Shown: piece after piece, positions 52,001 to 60,221 of the stretch | Position numbering within the stretch: position 1 is the first letter of the stretch | Layout of the letters: every line of letters begins with the position of its first letter | Origin: Bdellovibrionales bacterium | Lineage (GTDB): Bacteria > Bdellovibrionota > UBA1018 | Direction: 5' to 3' | DNA length: 64,000 nucleotides | NCBI GenBank assembly: GCA_018266355.1 | Contig: JAFEAP010000008.1 | Coordinates: 62,001 to 126,000, forward strand | Translations under genes and position numbers: made by a program | Notes under the pieces: model-generated | What the model was told of the DNA's origin: nothing | What the model saw: the letters and a program-made list of their open reading frames with translations, nothing else | Database searches by the model: none

Positions 52001-55000
52001 TCACGGAATATCCCGAGACGTTCGAGCTGTTGACGTAGGCGCCGGCGTTCGGCGTCGAGATCGCGACGGTGGCCGCGGTGACGTCCTTCGTAAAGTTGCG
52101 CGTCGCCGGCGGAGCGGCGTTCCCGGCGGCGTCGGAGTGGTTCACCGTGATTGAGACGGTGCCGGCGGCGGCACCGGAGAAGTCGAGATTCGCCGACCAG
52201 GCGCCGCCCGCGCAGGCGACGGTGGCCGTCGCGTCGCCGGTGATCACGACGTTCTGGCCGTTATCCGAGCAAGTGCCGGTCACCGCGAAGCTCGCGACGT
52301 TCGCGGCGTTCACGTACGCGCCCGCGTTCGGTGTCGAAATCGCGAGAGTGGGCGCGGTGACGTCTTTCGTGAAGTTCCGCGACGCGGTCGGCGCCGGATT
52401 CCCGGCGGCGTCCGAATGATCCACGTCGATCGAGACGGTACCGGCACCGGCAGCCGAGAAATCGAGGTTCGCCGACCAGGCGCCGCCCGCGCAGGCGACG
52501 GTGGCCGTCGCGTCGCCGGTGATCACGACGTTCTGGCCGTTCTCGGAGCAAGTGCCGGTCACCACGAAGCTCGCGACGTTTCCGATATTCACGTAAGCGC
52601 CCGCGTTCGGCGTCGAAATCGCGAGAGTGGGCGCGGCGACGTCTTTCGTGAAGTTCCGGGTCGCCGGCGGAGCGGCGTTCCCGGCGGCGTCGGAGTGGTT
52701 CACCGTGATCGAGACGGTGCCGGCGGCCGCGCCGGAGAAATCGAGGTTCGCCGACCAGGATCCGGCCGCGCAGGCGACGGTGGCCGTCGCGTCGCCGGAG
52801 ATGACGATGTTCCGACCGTTCTCGGAGCAGGTGCCGGTGACCGGGAAGCTCGCGACTTCCGCGGCGTTCACGTACGCGCCGGCGTTCGGCGTCGAAATCG
52901 CGACGGTCGCCGCCGTGACGTCCTTCGTAAAAGAACGGGTTTGGGTATTCGCCGGGTTGCCGCCGGAATCGCTGTGGTTCACCGTGATCGAGACCGGACC
53001 CGCGGAGGCGGCCGAGAAATCGAGGTTCGCGGTCCAACCGCCGGCGAGGCAGGTGACCGTCTGGGACGCGCTGCCGGTGATGACGACGTCTTGGCCGCTT
53101 TCGGAACAAGTCCCGGTGACGGTAAAGCTCGCGACGTTCGCGGCGTTCACGTACGCGCCGGCGGAAGGCGTCGAGATCGTGAGGGAAGGAATGCCGGTCG
53201 TTTTCGTGAAGTTCCGCGAATCTTGGGGAGCGGGATTCCCGGCCACGTCCGTGAGATCGGCATAGAGCGTGAGGGGACCGTCGCTCGCCGCGGTGAAATC
53301 GAGGTTCGTCGACCAGGAGCCGGCGGTGCACGGGACCGTCGCGGAAACGGCGCCGGAAAGAACGACGTTTTGGCCGTTCTCCGAGCAGCTCCCCGAGACG
53401 GCGAAGGAAGTGAGATTGCCGTTGTTGATCACGGAGCCGGCGGGCGGAGAGGTGATCGCGACGCTCGGGGCGAGGACGTCCTTCGTGAAGTTCCGCGACG
53501 CGGTCGGGGCGGCGTTGCCGGCGGCGTCGGAGTGGTTCACGTTGATGGTGACCGTGCCGGGCGCGGCGGCGGAGAAGTCGAGGTTCGCCGACCATGCGCC
53601 GCCGCTACAAACGACGCTCGCCGAGGCGGATCCCGAGATCACGACGCTCCTTCCGTTTTCGGAGCAAGTGCCGGTCACCGCGAAGCTCGCGACGCTCGCG
53701 GCGTTCACGTAGCTGCCCGCGGGCGGCGTCGAGATCGCGAGAGTGGGCGCGGCGACGTCCTTCGTGAAGTTCCGCGACGCTTGGACGGCGGCGTTCCCGG
53801 CGGCGTCGGAGTGGTTCACGTTGATGGTGACGGTGCCCGAGGCCGCCGCCGTGAAATCGAGGTTCGTCGACCAAAGGCCGCCCGAGCAGACGACGGTCGC
53901 CGAAGCGGCGCCGGAGATGACGACGTTCCGCGTGTCTTCCGAACAGGTACCGGTCACCGCGAAGCTCGCGACGTTCGATGCGTTCACGTAAGCGCCGGCG
54001 GAAGGCGTCGAGATGGCGACCGTCGGAAGCGTGGCGTCCTTCGTGAACGTACGGGAGGCTTGGACGGCGGCGTTGCCGGCGGCGTCGGCGTGGTTCACGT
54101 TGATGGTCGCCGCGCCCGCGGGCGCCCCGGAAAAGTCGAGGTTCGCCGACCATGCCCCGCCCGAGCAGACGACGGTCGCCGAAGCGGCCCCGGAGATGAC
54201 GACGTTCCGCGTGTCTTCCGAACAGGTGCCGCTCACGGCGAAGCTCGAAACGTTCGCGGCGTTCACGTACGTGCCGGCGACCGGGGAGGAAATTCCGACG
54301 GTCGGCGCGGTCCCGTCGAAAACGATCGGACCCGCGTAAACGGGGTTCGAAACGTTTCCGGCGGCGTCGCGGAGCCAAATCGAAAGGGTTTTCGATCCGT
54401 CGACCGCGGCGATCGTCACGTTCGACGGAACCGACCCGGCCGACCAGGAGCAGGCGGCGACGCTTGTGTTGTTCGTGTTGATGCAGTACTCGGCGTAGGA
54501 GCCGTTCGTGATCAGTCCGTAGTTCAGCCCGAGGCTCGGATTACTCGTCGGGTCCGCGTTCGTGATCGAGGCCGAAGCGAGGTTCGGCGGCGTGCGATCG
54601 ATCACGATCGAGTTCGAGTCGACGGGATCCGAAACGCCGTATCCGTTCTTGAGGAACGCGGTCAGCGTGAACGATCCGTCCGCGGAGGAATCGGAGTAGG
54701 TCGCGGGCAGCGCGCCGGAGTGCCAAACGCAGGTGTTCGCGTTCTGGGAATTCTCGAGGAGGCAGTATTGCGTATAGGAACCGACCGGCACGCCCCAACT
54801 CAGGGTGAGCGGCGCGCTTCGGGTCGGGCTCGTGTCGACGATCGCGAGCGAAGTGAGGGCGGGCGGGACCCCTTCGGCGCCGGTGGAAACCTTCGCGGCC
54901 GCGCGGAGCGTGTTGATCTGGGTCCCGCAGGCGAAAAGCGACCCGAGACCCGTCGCGAACGCGACGAGCCGGACGAATCCGACGATGGAGAATACCGAAA

Positions 55001-55010
55001 TCGCTTTCAA
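49083..55010 (-). CDS. Giant lipoprotein with Ig-like repeats and Kelch propeller
   Basis: A 1975-residue protein. A lipobox LFAC puts the acylated Cys at residue 28. Two divergent Ig-like units follow, then nine tandem ~93-residue Ig-like units (residues about 234-1070), each with V-N-A-x-N-V-x-S-F-x-V-x-G-T-C-S and a late TFTKD. One more Ig-like unit (1072-1170) follows, then Kelch repeats from about 1190 to 1890 (GRIWVGGG, KLIVAGGF, NILVAGGD type). The end is an Ig-like sandwich. A surface or adhesion protein is likely, carrying carbohydrate or protein binding. Repeats are nearly identical at DNA level (279-base period). Confidence 0.9.
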   Translation of the reverse strand: MKAISVFSIVGFVRLVAFATGLGSLFACGTQINTLRAAAKVSTGAEGVPPALTSLAIVDTSPTRSAPLTLSWGVPVGSYTQYCLLENSQNANTCVWHSGALPATYSDSSADGSFTLTAFLKNGYGVSDPVDSNSIVIDRTPPNLASASITNADPTSNPSLGLNYGLITNGSYAEYCINTNNTSVAACSWSAGSVPSNVTIAAVDGSKTLSIWLRDAAGNVSNPVYAGPIVFDGTAPTVGISSPVAGTYVNAANVSSFAVSGTCSEDTRNVVISGAASATVVCSGGAWSANLDFSGAPAGAATINVNHADAAGNAAVQASRTFTKDATLPTVAISTPSAGAYVNASNVASFAVTGTCSEDTRNVVISGAASATVVCSGGLWSTNLDFTAAASGTVTINVNHSDAAGNAAVQASRNFTKDVAAPTLAISTPPAGSYVNAASVASFAVTGTCSENGRSVVISGSASASVVCSGGAWSANLDFSAAAPGTVTINVNHSDAAGNAAPTASRNFTKDVLAPSVAITSPPAGSVINNGNLTSFAVSGSCSENGQNVVLSGAVSATVPCTAGSWSTNLDFTAASDGPLTLYADLTDVAGNPAPQDSRNFTKTTGIPSLTISTPSAGAYVNAANVASFTVTGTCSESGQDVVITGSASQTVTCLAGGWTANLDFSAASAGPVSITVNHSDSGGNPANTQTRSFTKDVTAATVAISTPNAGAYVNAAEVASFPVTGTCSENGRNIVISGDATATVACAAGSWSANLDFSGAAAGTVSITVNHSDAAGNAAPPATRNFTKDVAAPTLAISTPNAGAYVNIGNVASFVVTGTCSENGQNVVITGDATATVACAGGAWSANLDFSAAGAGTVSIDVDHSDAAGNPAPTASRNFTKDVTAPTLAISTPNAGAYVNAANVASFAVTGTCSDNGQNVVITGDATATVACAGGAWSANLDFSGAAAGTVSITVNHSDAAGNAAPPATRNFTKDVTAATVAISTPNAGAYVNSSNVSGYSVTGTCSDNGQNVVITGDATATVSCTAGGWSASLNFSSAAAGAVSITVNHSDAAGNAAPPASRAFVKDVTPPVVAVVSPNGGESWAANVPKSITWTATDTGGTGVANTILIELSTNGGSSYSTVSSGETNDGSYTWSVPPTVSATARIRVTAIDAAGNSTSDASNANFSILKDLALTPTTFTAALTNSTTPIISSKIEHQSMLGDDGKVYIFGGGDDPGGGFTGNNSTPDVLAYDPATGFWKSMPPMRDSRENFKVEKLSDGRIWVGGGLSWSGGGYSYISHTEIFDPATGLWSRRKDLPETRYRFTVTRYTAADGKDRIALIGGKKDAATTRSNILIYDPAQDTWTTSSATMTTPRSDHAAVLLSDGRIWVGGGQNGGTELKTCGFYDPSADTWTNCSNSSASVHTFGDAALVKAADSGLAYDVVVLLGGGGGTGGTVQKTVDRFRVDNGTWSAGAAMATNRGRIQILEPGGGKLIVAGGFTGTATNSSSVEQYDVAANTWTAKASLPVGLGYHTATLLPSGNILVAGGDNTGQDDYIPKNYLFTAGSPGSWAETGHFLIQADNYASVKLSDGKILRCGGYSSHTGAVLKDCYEFDPSTNNWDTVGKMATARQNFTLTLLPSGDVLAAGGRTNNSTTVTNTAELYNHTTKTWSATGSFTGGRRYHRALLLQDNDTVLIMAGDQGSSGGSYRTTAQKYSIASGTWSDAGTMAANHGNFAVALLANGKVFVNGGFDGSTATKTTEIYDPATNTWSAGANSLYAHGTAAVSYYKNGATERVYLLSGWTSNGGGTLANSEYYDPSTDSWTSRASITAGQERYTWATVTTADGYVYLFGGVLGSVGGGSPTKTIYRYSISGNSWSSVTPALTNSGTDTLSMNDAQLLNDGRILIPGSSGTPSSSEIYSFVTTKTFVATGGDLLHTLSLFSGLGTFYPASGLYVPLYSDFSSRGGSGGTARIEVDDGSGNTAQSDVTIP
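51801..54311 (-). repeat. Nine tandem 279-bp repeats inside the Ig/Kelch gene
   Basis: The start of each unit recurs every 279 bases (for example at 52081, 52360, 52639 and 52918 on the plus strand), nine times. This is the DNA behind the nine Ig-like domains. Close identity at the 3' end of the array suggests recent unit duplication. Copy-number variation by recombination is possible. Confidence 0.88.
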
Positions 55011-55156
55011 CCGACGTTCCTCTAGCGAAGTGGGGAAAACCGCTGGGTTTTCCTATTTCTTCAGTGTCGGCGATTTGGATCGCGAAAAGAATGTGTCTTC
55101 TTTGACTAAATCTGCGAATTCCTCAGGGATTTCCGGGGCGGAAGGGCCTTAAAACC
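55011..55156. other. Intergenic region with 8-bp hairpin before the giant gene
   Basis: Between the stop of the barrel gene (55157) and the start of the giant gene. GGAAAACC (55034-55041) and GGTTTTCC (55046-55053) form a perfect hairpin with loop GCTG, which would be in the giant gene's leader. No confident promoter is visible. Confidence 0.45.
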
Positions 55157-55813
55157 TCAAAACACCGGCACCCCGGTTTCGAGGACTCCCTGGAAGCCCG
55201 AAAGGGTCCGGCCGGGCAGGCCGAGGCTCGCGAAATAGCGCGCGCCGAGTTTCACGCGCATCCCCGCGACGTCGAAGCCGTAAAGCATTTCCGTTCCGCC
55301 GAGCCAAGCCGAGTTCGTCTTTTCGTCGAAGAAATCCGAGCTGAAACTGACGTTGCTGCCGAAGAGCAGGTCGGCGGTGAGGCCCGCCTCGAGGTGATCG
55401 GTCAGGCGATAACGGGCGGAAAGGCGAGCGACTTCGCCCTCGACGTCGCGCGAGTAGGAAGTCAGGCTTAACCCGGAACCTCCGCTGCTCGGATTCGCGG
55501 TGCCGGTGAGCTCGGCCGCGAAGAAACCGAAGCCGACGCCGAAGTTCCAGCGCGGCGCCGAGCGGCTCAATTCCGCCAGGATTTCCCGGAAATTCCCGCC
55601 CGTTTTCAGGTCCGGCGAATCGGATTCGGCGAGGCCGGCCGGCCCCGTCGCGGCGATCGCCGAGAGGAGGTAGGTCGCGCCGGCGGATTTCGGGCGCGGG
55701 GCGGTCGAAACGGTCGAGCGGCCGGACAGGGCGGAGAGCTCGGCGGCGTGTCCGCGGACGACGTAACCGAGGAAAAACCCGAAGACGATCGAAACGAAAA
55801 AGATGCGAGTCAT
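55157..55813 (-). CDS. Outer-membrane beta-barrel protein
   Basis: A 218-residue protein with a signal peptide (FFVSIVFGFFLGYVVRGHA, cleavage near residue 23). From residue 70 it has alternating aromatic/glycine strands (WNFGVGFGFFAAEL, GLTADLLFGSNVSFSS) and it ends VPVF, a terminal Phe for barrel insertion. A small barrel of about 8-10 strands is likely. No family is recognised. It is the upstream neighbour of the giant Ig/Kelch gene, 146 bases away. Confidence 0.78.
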   Translation of the reverse strand: MTRIFFVSIVFGFFLGYVVRGHAAELSALSGRSTVSTAPRPKSAGATYLLSAIAATGPAGLAESDSPDLKTGGNFREILAELSRSAPRWNFGVGFGFFAAELTGTANPSSGGSGLSLTSYSRDVEGEVARLSARYRLTDHLEAGLTADLLFGSNVSFSSDFFDEKTNSAWLGGTEMLYGFDVAGMRVKLGARYFASLGLPGRTLSGFQGVLETGVPVF

Positions 55814-55844
55814 ACGGACCTCACTTCCTTGTGGCCGTTAGTGG

Positions 55845-55914
55845 GTTCGTTCGCGGATGACCGGGCTCCGAACGTCTAGCTTACGCTGGACGTCCCCGGT
55901 CGCAGCGAACGAAC
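55845..55914. repeat. Nested imperfect palindrome between two barrel genes
   Basis: Arms GTTCGTTCGC (55845-55854) and GCGAACGAAC (55905-55914), CCGGG (55861-55865) and CCCGG (55895-55899), and ACGTC (55872-55876) and GACGT (55889-55893), with an inner AGC/GCT and loop TTAC, form one long interrupted hairpin. It lies 31 bases before the ATG of the 55157 barrel gene. There is no T run. Confidence 0.65.
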
Positions 55915-56003
55915 TGTCCTGGACGATTAAATCGAGGTTATAGAAAACGCGCAACCGAAATTTGACGATTCGCGTCGACCCCTTAAAACGAGCCTGAAAT
56001 CGT

Positions 56004-57308
56004 CTAAAACGAGGAATGGAGGGTGACGACGAACTGGAGCTGTTTCACGAAGCGGGGTTTGTCGATGTCGGAGTCCGTCTGGTTCGGAAAGACCGGGTAG
56101 GGCACCGTTCCGCTCGTGCCGGCGCTCGGTCCGTAGAGGTTTTGGACGGAGGTGAGGAGCTTGTTCGTGAATCCGATCGTCGCGTAATCGCGGCGCGGGA
56201 GCGTCGGCCAGAGTCGGATGCCCGCGTCCCAAAAATAGTAATGCTCGTCGGGCGCGTCCCGATAGTCGAACTCGCCGAGTTCCTGATCGAGGTAAACGCT
56301 CACCGTCCGGAAGGCTTGCCACTCGGCGATCACGCGCGCGGCGGGAACGAAGGCGGCGTCGCTCGTGCGGAAGATGTTGATCGCGTTCGTGTAGGAGAGC
56401 GATTGCAGGTCGTACCCGGTGTAGACTTGCTGGGTGTAGCCGCGGTAACCGCCCGCGAATCCGCGCCCGTAGTACCGGACCTCGGGTTTCGCGACGAGAC
56501 GGAACGCACCCGTATCGACTTTCGTTTCGGCGTTCAGACGGAATGCCGGCGCGTTCCGGTTCCCCGCGATTTCCCCGGCCAGGTCCGTTCCCGCGCCGAT
56601 CCCGCCGTGCGCATGGAGGTAGCCGGTGGCCGGGAACTCGCCGAGCGGGCTCACGTCGGAGGGCGACCAGATCACGCCGAGGCCGATGCGGTCGTGCATG
56701 AAGCTCAAATGGTGATCGTAAAGGTCCCCCGCGACGGCGAGGGCGCCGGTGCCCTCGACGGTTTGGCGGAAGGCGAAATTCCCGTGTTCGAATTCGACCC
56801 GACCGCCGTTCGTCGGGCGGTCCTGGACGAGGATCCCCCCGCCGTAGCTTTGGATCCCGAGGTCGCTCGCCCGGAAGCGGAAGCGCCAATCGGTATTGAA
56901 GAGCCGGTCGTCCCATTCGGCGCCCGCGAGCGCGAAGAGTTCCGCGCGGGCGGCGTAACCGAAGCTCGAGCTGCCGAGCCAGGGAACGAGCTTCAGGTTC
57001 AAGCGGATCGGATCGGTCGGGGCGAACTCGAAGCGCGTTTCCATCCAATACCCGTTCCCGTGGTAGGGGTTGTCGCTGTAGGCGTTATCGACTTTTTGGA
57101 GATAGGCGGGTTTGAAGAAATCGGCGTCCACTGCGGCGGCGAAAAATTTCGTCCGTGGAATGAGCCGGTCCGGATCGGCTTCGAGCTGCTCGTGAAGTTT
57201 CTCGTTCCGGGTCGGGAACGCGCCCGGGAAGTTCGCGGCGCGAACGGCGGACGGCGAGCCGACCGAAACGAGGAACGCGAGCGTCGCGAGTAAAAGGAGT
57301 CGAACCAT
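56004..57308 (-). CDS. Outer-membrane beta-barrel protein of unknown function
   Basis: The ATG at 57306-57308 gives 434 residues, with a signal peptide (VRLLLLATLAFLVSVGSPSAVRA, cleavage near residue 24). The remainder alternates aromatic and Gly/Asn strand residues and ends VVTLHSSF, a terminal Phe. Barrel of about 16-18 strands by length. No family recognised; the DPDRLIPRTKFFAAAVDADFFKP start is distinctive. Its upstream side borders the tRNA-Leu gene on the same strand, so it may share that promoter or be read after it. Confidence 0.8.
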   Translation of the reverse strand: MVRLLLLATLAFLVSVGSPSAVRAANFPGAFPTRNEKLHEQLEADPDRLIPRTKFFAAAVDADFFKPAYLQKVDNAYSDNPYHGNGYWMETRFEFAPTDPIRLNLKLVPWLGSSSFGYAARAELFALAGAEWDDRLFNTDWRFRFRASDLGIQSYGGGILVQDRPTNGGRVEFEHGNFAFRQTVEGTGALAVAGDLYDHHLSFMHDRIGLGVIWSPSDVSPLGEFPATGYLHAHGGIGAGTDLAGEIAGNRNAPAFRLNAETKVDTGAFRLVAKPEVRYYGRGFAGGYRGYTQQVYTGYDLQSLSYTNAINIFRTSDAAFVPAARVIAEWQAFRTVSVYLDQELGEFDYRDAPDEHYYFWDAGIRLWPTLPRRDYATIGFTNKLLTSVQNLYGPSAGTSGTVPYPVFPNQTDSDIDKPRFVKQLQFVVTLHSSF

Positions 57309-57366
57309 TGCGGTACCCGGAAAAAACAAAACCCGCCGGGGAGATCCGCGGCAGGCCGTTTTGAAT

Positions 57367-57451
57367 TGGTGCTCGGAACTGGACTCGAACCAGCACGCCT
57401 CTCGGCACACGCCCCTCAAACGTGCGTGTCTACCAATTCCACCATCCGAGC
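57367..57451 (-). tRNA. tRNA-Leu (GAG)
   Basis: The complement gives acceptor GCTCGGA pairing with TCCGAGC, a D-arm typical of tRNA-Leu (GGAATTGGTAGACAC), the anticodon loop TTGAGGG with anticodon GAG, and a long variable arm. A73 and an encoded CCA are present at 57367-57370. It is read toward the barrel gene at 57308. Confidence 0.95.
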
Positions 57452-57561
57452 ACACGCAAAGACTCTGAACTACGAGGGTAGATAGGAATTAGTCGATCCC
57501 CGAAGTCGGGTCAAGCCGGTTGTAAGGAAGAAAACGATGACGATCCGCGGCGCAGCTCGCG

Positions 57562-57981
57562 TCATCGGTGGCGGTAGGGGGATTGCTTGCGCGGGCAGCG
57601 CTGAACGACTTGCTCGTTGAACTCGCGCACGAGGGCGTGTTCGCGATCGAGGCGAAGCACGCTCATACGGTCGCCTTCTCGCGTGATCGAAACGAGGCGA
57701 TCGTCGCGGCTGCATTTCGTGATCCACCCCTCGCCGTCGGGGATTCCGCGGGCGTCCGCGCGAACGATATCCGGGTCGCCCGGAATCGTCGAATAATCGA
57801 AGGAATACTCGTGAACTCCGGAAGCGAGCACGCGATGGCCGATCGTGAGGAGGTCGAGTTCCCCTCGGCGTTCGTCCATGCACCAGTATTTCCCTTCGAG
57901 CCGCGGGCAAGCGGCCCCGGCGGAATGCAGCGTGAAGAGACCGAGAAAAACCGGAAGCGCGAACGCGCGAATCGACTTCAT
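57562..57981 (-). CDS. Small secreted protein of unknown function
   Basis: A 139-residue protein with a signal peptide (RAFALPVFLGLFTLHSAGA). The mature part has four cysteines (ACP, YWC, TKC, QRC) and looks beta-rich, with several repeated polar strands (HEYSFDYSTIPGDPD). Its end is basic and His/Arg-rich. No family is recognised. It lies 56 bases downstream of the 58038 barrel gene on the same strand and could be an operon partner. Confidence 0.72.
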   Translation of the reverse strand: MKSIRAFALPVFLGLFTLHSAGAACPRLEGKYWCMDERRGELDLLTIGHRVLASGVHEYSFDYSTIPGDPDIVRADARGIPDGEGWITKCSRDDRLVSITREGDRMSVLRLDREHALVREFNEQVVQRCPRKQSPYRHR

Positions 57982-58037
57982 GCGCGCATCCTCGCCTCGG
58001 GACGGCGAAAAGGGAAGGCTCCGTTTTGGCGCCGGGG

Positions 58038-59159
58038 TCAGTTCTCGAGCCGAAGCCCGAAATAGATCGCGATGCCGTCCGTCGAAAGGAGGTCTTCCCC
58101 GGCGGTGAGTTGTTTGATCTCGCCGACGAGGTAGGAGCGTTTGATCCCGGTCTCGGTGAAGAGGTTATGCGCCGAGGAAGGCTCCATCCAGTTCAGCGCG
58201 ATGAGCGCGCCGAAAGTCGGCCCGACCGCCGTCGTCCATCCCGACCCGACGTCGGCGTCGTTGAACGAGTAGTGGATGAGTTGGGACTCGAAGCCGACGA
58301 ACGGAACGACCCACTGTCCGCGCATGAAGTTCAGCTGGTATTTCGCGCTGAAGCCGAGCGAGTAGACGGAAAACGCGTTGTCGGTGAGGTCGCCCCCGGG
58401 CTGCATCGTGTAGAGGTTGAACGAAGGTCCGAGCGAGACGACGCCGATGCTTTGGAGGAATTCGGGTTCCCACTCGAAACCGAGGCCGAAGTTCACGACG
58501 TCCGTTTCGTTGATGTTCCCCGTCGCGTTCCCGTTCGTATCGAGTTCGGGCGATTTGATCGATTTTCCCCACGCCTGCATCGAGCCGTGGATGTCCCATC
58601 CGAAATGAGGGGGCTCGCGCTCGTAAAGTGGAACGCTGCGATCCCATTTCTTCGTCGAAGTCCCGCCTTCGCTGTCCGAGGCGACCGCTTCGGGCTCGGC
58701 CGGCACCGTGACGTCTTCGAGCGGGGCGGGAGGGGCTTCCTCCGCGGGCGCTTCGGCGGTTTGCTCGGCCGGGGCTTCTTCGGCGGGAACCGCTTCGCCC
58801 ATCGCCGGTTCGGGTTCGCCGACCGGCGGTTCTTCGGCCGGCGGTAACGGGTCGGGTTTCGTCCCCGGGACGAGGGGGAGGGAATCGGGCATGCCGTCGG
58901 AGGTTTTAGGGGTTTTCGCGGAAGCGGACTTCTCGGCCTTCTTCGAATGGATCACGGGAGCCGAGCGGAGGAGGTCCTGCGCGTTCTCCGTGCCGCTTTC
59001 GGGAGTCGGAGGGAGATCGCCCCCGACCATCTGTTCCTCGGGAGACTGATCGAGCTCGAGCACGCCCGAAGTGTCGACCGTCGGAAGTTTCGGAGGCGGC
59101 GAGGCGGCGACCGCGGGCGCGAGGGCGAGATTCACCAATCCGAGAAGGAGTCCGATCAT
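58038..59159 (-). CDS. Pro/Glu-rich outer-membrane protein
   Basis: A 373-residue protein with a signal peptide (MIGLLLGLVNLALAPAVAA). Residues 60-170 are Pro/Glu/Ala-rich and low in complexity (EEPPVGEPEPAMGEAVPAEEAPAEQT), a linker that might span the periplasm or cell wall. Residues 190-373 look like a beta-barrel (DIHGSMQAWGKSI, VSLGPSFNLYTM, GIAIYFGLRLEN) but end in Asn rather than an aromatic residue. OmpA-like peptidoglycan-binding motifs are not seen. No family recognised. Confidence 0.75.
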   Translation of the reverse strand: MIGLLLGLVNLALAPAVAASPPPKLPTVDTSGVLELDQSPEEQMVGGDLPPTPESGTENAQDLLRSAPVIHSKKAEKSASAKTPKTSDGMPDSLPLVPGTKPDPLPPAEEPPVGEPEPAMGEAVPAEEAPAEQTAEAPAEEAPPAPLEDVTVPAEPEAVASDSEGGTSTKKWDRSVPLYEREPPHFGWDIHGSMQAWGKSIKSPELDTNGNATGNINETDVVNFGLGFEWEPEFLQSIGVVSLGPSFNLYTMQPGGDLTDNAFSVYSLGFSAKYQLNFMRGQWVVPFVGFESQLIHYSFNDADVGSGWTTAVGPTFGALIALNWMEPSSAHNLFTETGIKRSYLVGEIKQLTAGEDLLSTDGIAIYFGLRLEN

Positions 59160-59225
59160 AGCTTCGCATATCCTTTGCGAGGGATTTCCCTAGGGCTTCC
59201 GTGCACTTCTAAGTATGATCGACCC

Positions 59226-60221
59226 ATGTCACGAAGGTCAACGCTAAGCGTGAAGGCGACGAAGGGGAAGGCGAAGTCCAACCCGAAAAAACCGGCAGGA
59301 ATCGCTCTGGCGGCGGCATTCAAGAGTTTTATGGGGCACCTCGAGGGCAGCGGAAAAGCGCGCCATACGGTCGACGCTTACCGCTTTGATCTCCAGAGCT
59401 TCGCCGAGTTCCTTGAAGCATCCCGTTCGTCGAAATCCCCGCTCGACCTCCGGGGCGTCCTTCGTCGCGATCTCGAACGCTATCACGATTGGTTGAAGCA
59501 GGCCGGACTGAAGACGAACACGCGGCGCCGCCGGCTCATGACCGTGCGGAAGCTGATGAACTACCTCACGAACCGGAAAAAGCTCGACCTCGACGTCGCG
59601 AAGAGGCTGCCCGCGCCCGAGAAAATCGAGCGCGTGCCCGAGACGCTCGACCTCGCCCGGCTGCGCACCGAGGTCGCGACCCTCGATACCGGTTCGCCGC
59701 TCGCGCGCCGGAATCTCGCCTTACTTGGGCTTTTGATGGACACGGGTTGCACCGTGAGCGAGGCGGCGGGACTTCGGTGGTCGGCCGTCGACGCGAAAGC
59801 CGGCACCGTGCGTTTTTACCCGAAGGGAGAAGGCGCGGCGAGGGACCTTCGGCTTTCCGCGGAAACGTTGGCCGCGTTCGCGCGTTTGCGGGAGAGCGCC
59901 GGCGCCGACGAACTCTGTTTCCTCGGATTCAATCGCCACGGACCGATGCGGGTCGGAAAACGGGCGCTCGGCATCACTCCGCGCGGGATCGAGCTCCTCG
60001 TGAAATCGGTCGCCGGGGGCCTCGGTTACGCGAAAGTCACGCCGAGGACGCTTCGCCACTCGGCCGTCGTCGAATGGTTCCGCGCGGGCGCGAGCGAAGA
60101 GGAGATCCAGCGTCGGCTCGGACTCCGCACGCCGTACGCGTTCCGGATCTACGCCCCGATCTTCGCCGCGATTCGGGACGGGCGTTCTAAATCCAGCTCT
60201 GGAACCACATCCACTGCATGA
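59226..60221 (+). CDS. Tyrosine-recombinase-family protein with lost catalytic residues
   Basis: The ATG at 59226 gives 331 residues. It has the SAM-like N-terminal core (FMGHLEGSGKARHTVDAYRFDLQSFAEFL) and a recombinase catalytic domain from about residue 140. Against XerC-type proteins the first catalytic Arg is missing (TGCTVSE where TGLRVSE is usual), HxxR is RTLR (His lost, Arg kept) and the later His/Trp position is Leu (LGL for LGH). The Lys (YPKGEG) and the Tyr (RIYAP) remain. It is probably a DNA-binding or pseudo-recombinase protein. It overlaps the convergent PMT gene by 35 bases. Confidence 0.8.
   Translation: MSRRSTLSVKATKGKAKSNPKKPAGIALAAAFKSFMGHLEGSGKARHTVDAYRFDLQSFAEFLEASRSSKSPLDLRGVLRRDLERYHDWLKQAGLKTNTRRRRLMTVRKLMNYLTNRKKLDLDVAKRLPAPEKIERVPETLDLARLRTEVATLDTGSPLARRNLALLGLLMDTGCTVSEAAGLRWSAVDAKAGTVRFYPKGEGAARDLRLSAETLAAFARLRESAGADELCFLGFNRHGPMRVGKRALGITPRGIELLVKSVAGGLGYAKVTPRTLRHSAVVEWFRAGASEEEIQRRLGLRTPYAFRIYAPIFAAIRDGRSKSSSGTTSTA

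Noticed and set aside
51801..54311. Regular repeats that might be read as a CRISPR-like array
   Set aside because: The period is 279 bases, the units are coding and in frame, and there are no short identical repeats with unique spacers.
52416..55025. Plus-strand open frame of 869 codons over the Ig repeats
   Set aside because: It mirrors the repeat pattern of the giant lipoprotein gene on the other strand; no start, signal or domain of its own.
57367..60221. tRNA-Leu with a nearby recombinase as an integrated element
   Set aside because: About 1.8 kb of normal genes separate them, no duplicate of the tRNA end was seen, and the recombinase lacks catalytic residues.
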